This document shows, piece after piece, positions 25,083 to 35,629 of a stretch of 58,896 nt of DNA (position 1 is the first letter of the stretch; every line of letters begins with the position of its first letter). This DNA comes from Phycisphaerae bacterium (GTDB taxonomy: Bacteria; Planctomycetota; Phycisphaerae; UBA1845; Fen-1342), in assembly GCA_022072445.1 (NCBI GenBank), contig JAJVHV010000029.1, forward strand, positions 1 through 58,896, in the 5' to 3' direction. The notes under the pieces are model-generated. The model was not told the DNA's origin. It did no database searches and saw only the letters and a program-made list of their open reading frames with translations. Made by a program: the position numbers and the translations under genes.

Positions 25083-25670
25083 ATGCCCGCGGCATCACTC
25101 ATCGACCTCCCCGTCGCGCAATTCCTCGACCAGACCGCCGCCGAGACGCCGACTCCCGGCGGCGGCAGCGTCGCGGCTCTGGCGGGCGCCCTGGCCGCCG
25201 CTCTGGGGGGAATGGTCTGCGCGTTCACGATCGGTCGCCCGCGTTTCGCCGGCGTCGAGTCGCGCGTCCGCGCCGTCCGCGAGCAGTTGCAGCAGTGCGA
25301 GCGATTGCTGCGGGCGCTGGTCGACGAAGATGCCGCGGCATACGGCCGGCTCAGCGACGCCTTCAAGCTGCCGTGTTCCGACGCCAGCCGCGCGGCGCGC
25401 GTCGCCGAGGCCGCCTCGCTGGCGGCGATCGCGCCGCTCTCCACGGCGGCGAGCTGCCGGCGGATCTCCGAGTTGATCGCCGAGCTGGGTGCGATCGGCA
25501 ACCCGCAGCTCATCGCCGACGTCGAGGTTTCCGCGGCGCTGGCTCAGGCCGCGCTGGCCGGGGCGGCGGCCAACGTGCGGGTCAATCTGAAGCTGATCGA
25601 CCCGCCGCGGGCCGCGCAGATTGCCGCCGAATTGCGGGTGATCGAGTCGCCGGCCGGACCGGCGTTGTAG
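25083..25670 (+). CDS. Formiminotransferase-cyclodeaminase-fold (FTCD_C) protein
   Basis: A 195-residue all-helical protein like the C-terminal cyclodeaminase domain of FTCD and the bacterial FchA methenyltetrahydrofolate cyclohydrolase group. The family hallmark PTPGGGSVAALAGALAAALG is at about 19-38, followed by long amphipathic helices with VDEDAAAYGRL and the C-terminal AAANVRVNLKLID. Enzymes of this family release ammonia or water from formimino/methenyl-folate; which one applies is not readable. GGAG lies about 9 nt before the ATG. It stands alone, divergent from tadA. Confidence 0.85.
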   Translation: MPAASLIDLPVAQFLDQTAAETPTPGGGSVAALAGALAAALGGMVCAFTIGRPRFAGVESRVRAVREQLQQCERLLRALVDEDAAAYGRLSDAFKLPCSDASRAARVAEAASLAAIAPLSTAASCRRISELIAELGAIGNPQLIADVEVSAALAQAALAGAAANVRVNLKLIDPPRAAQIAAELRVIESPAGPAL

Positions 25671-25732
25671 GACCCGAATCGCGTGGACAGCCGAATGGAC
25701 GGCAAACGGCGGAATTCCACTGCGACGGCGGA

Positions 25733-25749
25733 ATTCGTTATTCGCTATT
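25733..25749 (-). repeat. 17-bp dispersed repeat, copy 2
   Basis: The reverse complement of AATAGCGAATAACGAAT, matching 12469-12485 exactly. It leads directly into the 27-bp tandem array. Confidence 0.7.
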
Positions 25750-25766
25750 TGATACTCGCCGTTCCG

Positions 25767-25899
25767 CGTGGGCACGGAGGCCCTACGCTACGGCGTGGGC
25801 ACGGAGGCCCTACGCTACGGCGTGGGCACGGAGGCCGTACGCTACGGCGTGGACACGGAGGCCCTACGCTACGGTTGGGCCGGGGGGCGTACGCTACGG
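25767..25899. repeat. 27-bp tandem repeat, four full copies and one degenerate
   Basis: Units start at 25767, 25794, 25821 and 25848 and read CGTGGGCACGGAGGCCCTAC... ending GCTACGG; a 25-bp divergent unit follows to 25899. The array lies in the gap 25671-25920 between the cyclodeaminase-fold gene and the stop of the ClpX-like gene. Although it stays open in frame, its translation is pure repeat with no start or family support. Confidence 0.9.
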
Positions 25900-25920
25900 C
25901 GCGTGGCGGGGCCGAGCGAT

Positions 25921-26991
25921 TCAGCGCTCGCCGAAACGCTCGAAGGCGAGCTGCTCGACGTGCTGCTCGACGGCGGCGCGCAGTCCGCGCGCCCCGGTGC
26001 GGCGCTCGAGCGCCTCGTCGATCAGCGTCTCGATCCGCGCGTCGTCCACGTCGAGCGGCACGCACTCGAGCTCGAACTCGCGCCGCAGCGGCGGGAGGAC
26101 GTTTTCCAGCACGATGGCCCGCAGCTCCGTCCGCGTGAGCGGCAAAAGGCGACAGACGTGGTTGAAGCGGGCGATGAACTCCGGCAGGAAGCCATAGGCG
26201 TGAAACAGATCAACGTCGATCACCTCGCGCTGCTCCAGACCGTACGCGATCGTGTCCTCGTCGGGTTGGTCAATCGTGTGAAAGCCGATCCGCGATCCCT
26301 GCCGCGCGACCGAAAGCTCCTTGAATCCGGAGAAAGCCCCCGCGCCGACAAACGCGATATCGCGCGTGCTGATCAGAATCTGCTCGGCCCACGTGCTGTC
26401 GGTCAGCGCCACCGAACATTGCACGTCGGCGCCGCCTAGAATCTGCAGCAGCTCCTTCTGTACGTTGCCCTTCACGTCCTTGGTGGTTCCCTCGCCCGCG
26501 AAGCGCGCCGCGCTGCCCTGCAGCGCGATCTTGTCGATCTCGTCGAGCACCACCACGCCGATCTGAGCCGCCGCCAGATCGTGATTCGCGGCGATCAGCA
26601 GCCGCGTCAGCACAGATGACGGGTCGGCGCCGACGTAGCCCGATTCGGTCAGCCGCGACACGTCGACCACGACGTGCGGCAGGCGCAGAATGGAGCCGAA
26701 GAGCAGCTCCACCAGATACGTCTTTCCGCAGCCCGTCGGCCCGATCAGCAGGATGTTTGCCTTGGGCGGCAGGTCCTCCGCCGGAATGCCGCGCACGTGG
26801 ACGCGCTCCAGCCGCCGCACGTGCCGATAGGCGAACAGCGCGGCGCTGCGGCGGGCGGCGTCCTGGCCGCGGTAGCCCACCCGTTCGAGCCGCTCGAAGA
26901 TTTCGCGAGGCGACGGAGGCGGGAGCAGTGCGCGGACGACGGTGCGCGGGTCGTGGTGCGGACGGTCGGGGCTGAGCTTGGCGCGCGGCAT
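25921..26991 (-). CDS. ClpX-like AAA+ ATPase lacking the zinc-binding domain
   Basis: A 356-residue unfoldase of the ClpX type. Walker A GPTGCGKT (84-91), Walker B VVVLDEIDK (146-154), the substrate-gripping pore loop GYVG (118-121), the ClpP-docking IGF tripeptide (235-237, in GSRIGFHT), YGFLPEFIARF and sensor-2 TGARGLR are all present. True ClpX is about 420 residues with an N-terminal C4 zinc domain that recruits adaptors; here there are no such cysteines and the N-terminus is Arg/Pro-rich. It is probably a second ClpX-like paralog with altered substrate choice. The ATG at 26991 has no Shine-Dalgarno but a TATACT ends 6 nt before it. Confidence 0.88.
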   Translation of the reverse strand: MPRAKLSPDRPHHDPRTVVRALLPPPSPREIFERLERVGYRGQDAARRSAALFAYRHVRRLERVHVRGIPAEDLPPKANILLIGPTGCGKTYLVELLFGSILRLPHVVVDVSRLTESGYVGADPSSVLTRLLIAANHDLAAAQIGVVVLDEIDKIALQGSAARFAGEGTTKDVKGNVQKELLQILGGADVQCSVALTDSTWAEQILISTRDIAFVGAGAFSGFKELSVARQGSRIGFHTIDQPDEDTIAYGLEQREVIDVDLFHAYGFLPEFIARFNHVCRLLPLTRTELRAIVLENVLPPLRREFELECVPLDVDDARIETLIDEALERRTGARGLRAAVEQHVEQLAFERFGER

Positions 26992-26997
26992 GAATTC

Positions 26998-27003
26998 AGT
27001 ATA
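26998..27003 (-). promoter_or_regulatory. -10-like TATACT before the ClpX-like gene (leaderless candidate)
   Basis: On the minus strand TATACT is followed by GAATTC and then the ATG, a 6-nt gap. There is no room for a leader with a Shine-Dalgarno. Confidence 0.45.
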
Positions 27004-27065
27004 GCGTTGTGCGGTGCCGCGGCGGCTTGAACAAACGAATGCCGCCGCCGGCCCGGGAGCGCGCC

Positions 27066-27590
27066 ATGCAAGCGGGATTCCTCGATCTGCTGCTGCGGCA
27101 CAACCTGTGGGCCACGGGCGTGCTGCTTGACGACGCGGCACGTTTGGCGCCCGAGCAATTTCATCGCCACTTCGAGATCGGACCCGGCAGCATCCACGAT
27201 ACGCTGCGACACATTATCGGAGCGGCGCTGCGCTGGTCTGATCGTATCAGCGGCCGGCCTTTGCGCGAATCGATTGATAAGCGTCCCGAGCCGTTTGGCG
27301 TGAGCGAGTTGCAGCAGCGCCTGGAACAGTCCGACAAGGACCTTCGCCGGGCGGCCGGCGAAGTCGCGGCGCGCGGCGCGTGGGGCGAGACGATGGAGTT
27401 CGCGGTGCCCGATGGCCTGACCTACCGGTTCTCGCGCGCCGCCGCGATGATGCACGTCGTGACGCACGGCGTGCATCACCGCGCGCAGGTGTTGAACATG
27501 CGCCGCCAGCTCGGATTGCCGTTGCTCGAACTGGACCTGATCGAGTGTGAGTGCCGGCGGACGGGGCAGATTCCGCCGAAGGCGCCCTGA
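27066..27590 (+). CDS. DinB-family (DUF664-like) four-helix protein
   Basis: A 174-residue member of the DinB/YfiT four-helix-bundle family, many of which bind a metal through three histidines and act as thiol S-transferases. Candidate ligands are the His in GSIHDTLRHII and the pair in THGVHHRAQVL, placed as in the family. HNLWATGVLLD near the start and the final helix are also typical. GGGAG at 27055-27059, 6 nt before the ATG, fixes the start. It is divergent from the ClpX-like gene with only 74 nt between them. Confidence 0.8.
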   Translation: MQAGFLDLLLRHNLWATGVLLDDAARLAPEQFHRHFEIGPGSIHDTLRHIIGAALRWSDRISGRPLRESIDKRPEPFGVSELQQRLEQSDKDLRRAAGEVAARGAWGETMEFAVPDGLTYRFSRAAAMMHVVTHGVHHRAQVLNMRRQLGLPLLELDLIECECRRTGQIPPKAP

Positions 27591-27687
27591 GCTTGGGTTC
27601 GCCGCGAGAGGGCCGGAGATTCGGGCGCGTCGGCCGCGAACTTCGGGCGAGCGGTCAGAATCTGTAGAAACCGTGGCGATGGCCCGT

Positions 27688-27693
27688 TTAGAA
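27688..27693 (+). promoter_or_regulatory. -10-like TAGAAT upstream of the PSCyt protein gene
   Basis: A five-of-six match to TATAAT, 128 nt before the ATG at 27822, in the 231-nt gap after dinB. No -35 is evident; weak support. Confidence 0.25.
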
Positions 27694-27821
27694 TGGCCGC
27701 GGTGGTACGTTCTGCGCGAAAGGCCTCGCGACGAGCGGAGCGGTTCTTCGCTGGATCGAGATTCGCGCGGGTGCACGTCCCGCCGTGGCAAACGCCGCGG
27801 CGCCGTCTCTGAGATCGACCG

Positions 27822-30365
27822 ATGAAAACAGGGCAGGGAATTCTCGTCGGCGCGCTGTGCGGCGCTGGATTGATCGCGATGGCAGGGTCGGCAGCGCTCT
27901 CGTCGGTCGGCACGGACGCGGGCCTGCCCGCTGTTCTTCGCGTCGGTGCTCCTGACGAGCCGCCGGCTCGATTCGCGGCGGCCGTCGGCGTCCAAGCGCG
28001 GCAGATCGATTTCCGCAAGGAGATCGTGCCGATTCTCAAGCAGCAGTGCTACTCGTGCCATAACGACGACAAGTCGCGCGGCGGGTTGTCTCTGGCGTCG
28101 CGCGAGACGCTGCTGGCGGGCGGAAACTCGGGTTCGGCCGTTGTTCCCGGCAACAGCGGCGAGAGCCTGCTGATGCGGTTGGTGCGGGGCGACGATCCGA
28201 AGCGCGCCATGCCCTACGAACGGCCGCGCCTGCCGGACGCGCAGATCGAACTGCTGCGGGCATGGATCGATCAGGGGCTCGCGTGGGATGTTCCCTTGCC
28301 GGACGTCGACGCGGCGTCGCAGTATGAGCTGGCGCTGCGAAAGGTCGAACCGCCGGCGGAACCCGCGTTGACGAATCCGATCGATCAACTGTTGGCGGCT
28401 TACTGGCGAACGGCGAACCGGGAACCCGGCGCGCCGGTCCCAGATGCTCTTTTTGCCCGCAGGGTGTATCTGGACGTGGTCGGGCTGCTGCCCACGCCGG
28501 ACGAACTGGCGGAATTTGAGCGTGACGTGCGGGCCGAGAAGCGCGCCGAACTGATACGGCGGCTGCTGGCGGACCGGGAGCGTTATGCCGAGCACTGGAT
28601 GTCGTACTGGAACGACCTGCTGCGGAACGATTACGCCGGGGCGGGGTATATCGACGGCGGGCGCAAGCAGATCAGCCAGTGGCTGTACGCCGCGCTGTAT
28701 GAGAACATGCCGTACGACCGCTTCGTCGCGGGGCTGGTCGCGCCGGAAGGCGACGGCGCGGCGGGGTTCACGGGCGGGATCGTGTGGCGCGGCGTGGTGA
28801 ACGCGAGCCAGACCCCGCCGATGCAGGCCGCGCAGAACGTCTCGCAGGTTTTCCTGGGTCTGAATCTGAAGTGCGCGTCGTGTCACGACAGCTTCATCAA
28901 CGACTGGAAGCTGGCGGATGCATATGGGCTGGCGTCGGTCTTCGCGGATGGTCCGCTCGAGATGCACCGCTGCGACCAGTCCACCGGACAGACCGCGACG
29001 GTGAAGTTTCTCTTTCCACAACTGGGAGCGATCGACGCGGCGGCGCCGCGCGCCGCGCGGCAGGCGCGGCTGGCCGAGCTGCTGACGCACACCGACAACG
29101 GGCGGTTCTCGCGGACGATCGTCAACCGGCTGTGGGCGCGGTTCTTCGGGCGCGGGCTGATCGAGCCGCCGGACGAGATGGATCGGCCGGCCTGGAGCGC
29201 CGACCTGTTGGACTACCTGGCAAGTGATCTGGTGCGGCACGGTTACGACCTGAAGCACACGATGGAGCTGATGCTCGCCTCGCGCGCGTATCAGATGCCC
29301 GCGGTCGATGGCGGCGAACTGACCGCCGACGACTTTGTCTTCCACGGACCCATCGTGCGGCGGATGACCGGCGAGCAGTTCGTCGACGCCGTGCGGCAGG
29401 TGACGGGCAATTGGCCATCCAAGCCGAACGTGCGAATCGCGACGCTGGGTGCGGCGGCGGCGAATCCGGCCGGGGCGTGGATCTGGAACGATGAGACGGC
29501 GGGCGCGTCGGCACCGGGTGGAACGCCGTTGTATTTCCGGCGCGCGTTTTCGCTGCCCGCGGCGCCGCAGGACGCCATCGCGGTTGTGACGTGCGATAAC
29601 GAGTTCACGCTGTATGTGAACGGATCGAAGGCGGCGACGGGGCGAGATCATTACGCGCCGCAGCGCGTCGATCTGCGGGGGCATCTTGGCGTCGGCGAGA
29701 ACGTGATCGCGGTGCAGGCGCTCAATTTCGCCGTCACGGGACCGGACGGCAAGCCGTCGACCGCCGCGAACCCGGCAGGGCTCTACGTACTGATCCGGGC
29801 GTGGGTGGAGGATAGCGAGGCGGCGATTGAGGTGGCCAGCGACGCGTCGTGGCGCTGGTCGTCGTCGGCGGCAGACGGTTGGAACGGCACAGGATTTGAC
29901 GCCGCGGCGTGGCAGCCGGCCGCGGTGATCGGGCCGGCCAACACCGCGCCGTGGATGCTGGGCGAGCGCATCGCGGAGGCGGCCTATGACCCCGCGTCGC
30001 CGCCGCGGATTCGTGCGGTATTTCAGATTGCCGATCCGCTGACGACGGCGCTGGGCCGGCCCGGGCGCGACCAGGTGGTGACGGTTCGGCCGACAGCGGC
30101 GACGACGCTTCAGGCGCTGGAGTTGACCAATGGGCGGACGCTGGACGCGATGCTCGTGGCGGGAGCGGCGCGGCTGCGTGGCGAGCCTGCGCGGGCGGCG
30201 GCCGAGGTGGTGAAAGAGGCGTACGGGCTGGCGCTGGGGCGCGAGCCGACGGACGCCGAATCGCAGATCGGAACCGAGATGGTGGGTTCGCCGGCGACGG
30301 CTGAAGGTATCGCTGATCTGTTGTGGGCGCTGGTGATGTTGCCGGAGTTTCAGTTGATCGAGTAG
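27822..30365 (+). CDS. Planctomycete PSCyt1/DUF1549/DUF1553 cytochrome-type exported protein
   Basis: An 847-residue exported protein of a family greatly expanded in planctomycetes. After a signal segment (about 1-28), a PSCyt1 c-type heme domain has CYSCH (76-80). The DUF1549 domain follows (DRYAEHWMSYWNDLLRND-like segment around 255-270), with a second heme motif CASCH at 351-355. DUF1553 begins around residue 425 (GRFSRTIVNRLWARFFGRGL) and ends with the PTDAESQ and LLWALVMLPEFQLIE stretches. Between the DUF1553 parts (about 560-720) sits an inserted beta-sandwich, seen as FTLYVNGSKAATG and GENVIAVQALN. The molecular role of the family is unknown; a redox or envelope function is inferred. 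A DUF1501 gene follows, as is usual. Confidence 0.88.
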   Translation: MKTGQGILVGALCGAGLIAMAGSAALSSVGTDAGLPAVLRVGAPDEPPARFAAAVGVQARQIDFRKEIVPILKQQCYSCHNDDKSRGGLSLASRETLLAGGNSGSAVVPGNSGESLLMRLVRGDDPKRAMPYERPRLPDAQIELLRAWIDQGLAWDVPLPDVDAASQYELALRKVEPPAEPALTNPIDQLLAAYWRTANREPGAPVPDALFARRVYLDVVGLLPTPDELAEFERDVRAEKRAELIRRLLADRERYAEHWMSYWNDLLRNDYAGAGYIDGGRKQISQWLYAALYENMPYDRFVAGLVAPEGDGAAGFTGGIVWRGVVNASQTPPMQAAQNVSQVFLGLNLKCASCHDSFINDWKLADAYGLASVFADGPLEMHRCDQSTGQTATVKFLFPQLGAIDAAAPRAARQARLAELLTHTDNGRFSRTIVNRLWARFFGRGLIEPPDEMDRPAWSADLLDYLASDLVRHGYDLKHTMELMLASRAYQMPAVDGGELTADDFVFHGPIVRRMTGEQFVDAVRQVTGNWPSKPNVRIATLGAAAANPAGAWIWNDETAGASAPGGTPLYFRRAFSLPAAPQDAIAVVTCDNEFTLYVNGSKAATGRDHYAPQRVDLRGHLGVGENVIAVQALNFAVTGPDGKPSTAANPAGLYVLIRAWVEDSEAAIEVASDASWRWSSSAADGWNGTGFDAAAWQPAAVIGPANTAPWMLGERIAEAAYDPASPPRIRAVFQIADPLTTALGRPGRDQVVTVRPTAATTLQALELTNGRTLDAMLVAGAARLRGEPARAAAEVVKEAYGLALGREPTDAESQIGTEMVGSPATAEGIADLLWALVMLPEFQLIE

Positions 30366-30533
30366 ATGCGGCGGCAGATCGCAAAGGGCAGCGACCTGCC
30401 CTACCTGGTGTGGGCACTGCTGATGCGTTTCGTGAGTAGGTGGACGATGTTGTGGAGAGGCGAAGACTCTTGTGCGCTCACGCGCGGCCCTGGTCGCGCG
30501 CGGTTGTGCTCGCCAGTCGCGCGCGGAGGCACT

Positions 30534-30661
30534 CCCAACCGAACCCCGACCGTGTGGGAGGGGTTCGACCTGAGTGTGCCTTCGGACTCGGGGCCGACCC
30601 CCGCCGAGTCCGTCGGGAATCGCAGTTCGAACCCCTCCCTCACGGTCGGGGCTCGGTTGGG
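30534..30661. repeat. Large palindromic element with 35-bp arms
   Basis: Arms 30534-30568 and 30627-30661 are inverted copies matching at 33 of 35 positions (arm begins CCCAACCGAACCCCGACC). Between them an inner hairpin pairs GGACTCGG (30584-30591) with CCGAGTCC (30604-30611). One arm recurs at 19202-19232. Confidence 0.9.
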
Positions 30662-30837
30662 GACGCGCTGGGGCTCGGCTGGGGACGCGTACTGGGGCTC
30701 GGTTGGGGACGCGTACCGGGGCTCGGTTGGGGACGCGTACCGGGGCTCGGCTGGGGACGCGTACTGGGGCTCGGCTGGGGACGCGTACTGGGGCTCGGCT
30801 GGGGACGCGTACTGGGGCTTGGCTGGGGACGCGATCC
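30648..30837. repeat. 24-bp tandem repeat, eight copies
   Basis: Units start at 30648, 30670, 30694, 30718, 30742, 30766, 30790 and 30814; the first is 22 bp. Each begins GGGGCTCGG and contains TTGGGGACGCG or CTGGGGACGCG. The first unit is the end of the right arm of the palindromic element, so the array looks like an expansion of that end. Confidence 0.92.
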
Positions 30838-32244
30838 GGCGGTCGGTGGGCGCGCGTTTTAAGAAGGAGTGACAGTGACGCTGAATCGACGTGATTTTCT
30901 GAAATCCGCGAGCGCGGCGACGCTGTCGGCACTGGGTGCGAGCTTTCCGCGGCGAGTGCATGCGCAAGAGGGTGGCGAGGCGGCGCTGCCGCCCGCGACC
31001 GCTGACGCGCTGATCGTGCTGTGGATGGCCGGTGGAATGCCGCACACCGACACGTTCGATCCGAAGCGCTTCACGCCGTTCGAAACGGGTCTCGACCCGG
31101 CGAGATTGATGAGCACCTTTCCGTCGATCGACACCGCGGTTGACGGCGTACGCTTTTCGCAGGGGCTGGAGCGGATCGGGGCGGTGATGGACCGCGGAAC
31201 ATTGATCCGCACGTACACGGCGGCGGACCTGGGTTTCATCCTGCACTCGCGGCACCAGTATCAGTGGCACACCGGCTATGCGCCGCCGCAGACGGTCGCG
31301 GCTCCGCACGTCGGGGCGGTGATTTCGCGGACGCTGGGGCCGCGGAATCCGGTCATGCCGGCGTTCATCGACATCGGGCAGCGATTCGATATCGGCGAGG
31401 GCGACGAACTGCGTGCGTTTCACCAGGCGGGCTTTCTGGGCAGCGAGCACGGGCCGTTTCTGATCACGTATCCGGACCAGGCGGTGGAGGCGATCCGCCC
31501 GCCCGAAGGCATGAGCCCGGGACGGTTTGAGAGTCGGCAACGTGCGTATCGGCGGCTGGTGGAGGCGAGCCCGATCGGGCGGCACGGAAGCGGATATCAG
31601 AGGGAGTCGCTGTTGCGGTCGCTGGAGAACGCGCACCGGCTGCTGTCGTCGCCGGCGGCCCAGGCGTTCGATCTGTCGCGCGAGCCGAAGGAATCCTATG
31701 ACATCTACAACACGGGACGGTTCGGGCAGGGCTGCCTGCTGGCCCGGCGGCTGATCGAGGCGGGGGCGCGGTTCGTCGAAGTTACGACCGAGTACATTCC
31801 GTTTCTATACTGGGACACGCACGACAACGGCCACACGCGCATCGCCGAGCTGAAGCGGCAGATCGACGCGCCGGTGGCGCGGCTGGTGCTCGACCTGGAG
31901 CAGCGCGGCTTGCTGGACCGCACGCTGATCGTTCTGGCCAGCGAGTTCAGCCGCGACGCGCTGGTCGAGGGCCGGCCAGGCGCGAAGGTGAAGGACCAGG
32001 TGGACGTGCCGGAGCGCATCACCGAGATGAAGCACTACGGCCTGCACCGCCACTTCACCGGGGCCGGCTCGGTGCTGCTGTTTGGCGGAGGCATGCGGAA
32101 AGGGTTCGCATACGGCCGCACGGCCGATGAACGGCCGTGCTCGGCGCTGGACAACCCGGTCACCATCGAAAACCTGCACGCGACGCTGTATCGCGCGCTG
32201 GGCATCTCGCCGAAGCTGGCGTATGAGGTCGAGCGGCGGCCGTT

Positions 32245-34365
<2,121 letters not shown>

Positions 34366-34603
34366 GCCCCTGTTACCTCATCCTTGTTGCCGTGCGCGGT
34401 GCGCAGGAACTGCGCTCCTGCCGCGTCCCGTATCTGGAATATCGACAGGTCCGCAGCGCGCGAACTAACGCACTTCGTGGGTGAGAGTACGCAGCCGTAC
34501 TTGTAGGGCGCGCAGGGGAGCCAATGCGCCGATAAGAACGAAATCGGGATGAAGCCGGACGAGCACGCCCCTCGTCCGATGGCGGCCGCGCTTCCGGGCA
34601 CGC

Positions 34604-35629
34604 ATGAGCTGGGTCGAACAGAGACATCGCGTCGCTGCTGAGTCTCGGCCAGACGGCGCGTGCGCGCCGCGGTTGCGTCGATTTCCCATTCTTATCAGAC
34701 GCGCCGCGGCGGCCGCACTGCTCGTCGCGGGCAGCGTGGCGGGGATGGCGGGGGAGCCGGCCCGCGTCCTGATCATCTCGCCGGACAAACCGATCTACCG
34801 CGACGCGGCCGACGCGCTGAATGCCGCGCTGCGGCAACGCGGGCACGCGACCGAGCTGATGGCGCTGCGTGAGTCGGAAGCGGCGGCGTACGGGGCGGCG
34901 CTGAAGCGTGCGCGCGAGTGGAAGCCGGCCGTGATTGCGACAGGCGGCGCGGCGCTGACGTTGGACGTGCTGCGCGACGTGCCGCAGACGCCGGTTGCCT
35001 TCTTCATGGTTCCCAACGTGCTGGACGCGCCGTTTCTGGCCGACGGGAGCCCGGAGCGCAAGCGCGTCGCGGGCGTGCCGAGCGACGTTTCGCCGGCGGA
35101 TCAGATCGCCTGGATCGCCGCGACCGCACCGGACGTGAAGCGCGTATGCGTGCTGCACGGCGAGCGGACGCGCCGGACGGCGGAGTCGCTGGCGTCGTCG
35201 GGGCGGGAGCGGGGGATCGAGGTCGTGCTGATCGCGGCGCGCGAGGACGCCTTCATGGAGGCGGCGAGCAAGGTGTCGGCGAGCGAGGCACAGGGCGTCG
35301 TGATGATCCCGGATTCGCAGGTCTACAACGGCGCGAACATCCAGCACCTGCTGCTGTGGGGAATTCGCGAGAAACGGGCCGTGTGGGCTTTTTCCGACAA
35401 GGCGGTCAAAGCGGGGGCGTTTGCCGGGTTCTTTGTGGAGCCGGCGGACGTGGGGCGGGAATGCGCCGAGGCGGTTGAGGAATTGTTGCGCGGGCCGGTG
35501 CCGGACGGGCCACGGTACTGCGCGCGAATTCAGCGCGCGATCAACGTGCACACCGCATCGCTGATCGCGCTGTCCCCGGACCAGGCCAGTCGCCAGGGCG
35601 GCGTCCGGGTCTTCGGAGAACAACCATGA
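34604..35629 (+). CDS. ABC-type periplasmic binding protein (ABC_sub_bind family) without transporter partners
   Basis: A 341-residue two-lobe binding protein of the COG2984-type family related to TrpX. Recognisable parts are RVLIISPDKPIYRDAADAL, VIATGGAALTLDVL, PVAFFMVPNVLDAP, PDVKRVCVLHGE and MIPDSQVYNGANIQHLL. It is exported; the hydrophobic segment is at about 31-48, late for the ATG used here, so an in-frame TTG at 34673 may be the true start and give a normal signal peptide. No permease or ATPase gene is adjacent. Instead its stop overlaps the ATG of a TonB-dependent receptor, and a hybrid kinase is divergent, so it may feed a sensor rather than a pump. Confidence 0.8.
   Translation: MSWVEQRHRVAAESRPDGACAPRLRRFPILIRRAAAAALLVAGSVAGMAGEPARVLIISPDKPIYRDAADALNAALRQRGHATELMALRESEAAAYGAALKRAREWKPAVIATGGAALTLDVLRDVPQTPVAFFMVPNVLDAPFLADGSPERKRVAGVPSDVSPADQIAWIAATAPDVKRVCVLHGERTRRTAESLASSGRERGIEVVLIAAREDAFMEAASKVSASEAQGVVMIPDSQVYNGANIQHLLLWGIREKRAVWAFSDKAVKAGAFAGFFVEPADVGRECAEAVEELLRGPVPDGPRYCARIQRAINVHTASLIALSPDQASRQGGVRVFGEQP

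Larger units (their letters stand above)
30366..30874. other. Intergenic region of hairpin and tandem repeats
   Basis: Between the PSCyt and DUF1501 genes, which are normally adjacent, 509 bases hold no gene. They contain a 128-base hairpin (30534-30661) running into eight 24-bp tandem units (30648-30837), then the Shine-Dalgarno of the DUF1501 gene. Open frames across it are repeat-only. Confidence 0.8.

Noticed and set aside
30648-30837. CRISPR array
   Set aside because: The repeats are contiguous with no unique spacers, and there are no cas genes. The same holds for the arrays at 5424, 25767 and 40517.
26745-30932. 1,395-codon minus-strand open frame over the ClpX-like, DinB and PSCyt genes
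   Set aside because: It runs antisense to well-supported genes and through the tandem repeats (PSRAPVRV units). It has no start, domain or export signal that could be real.
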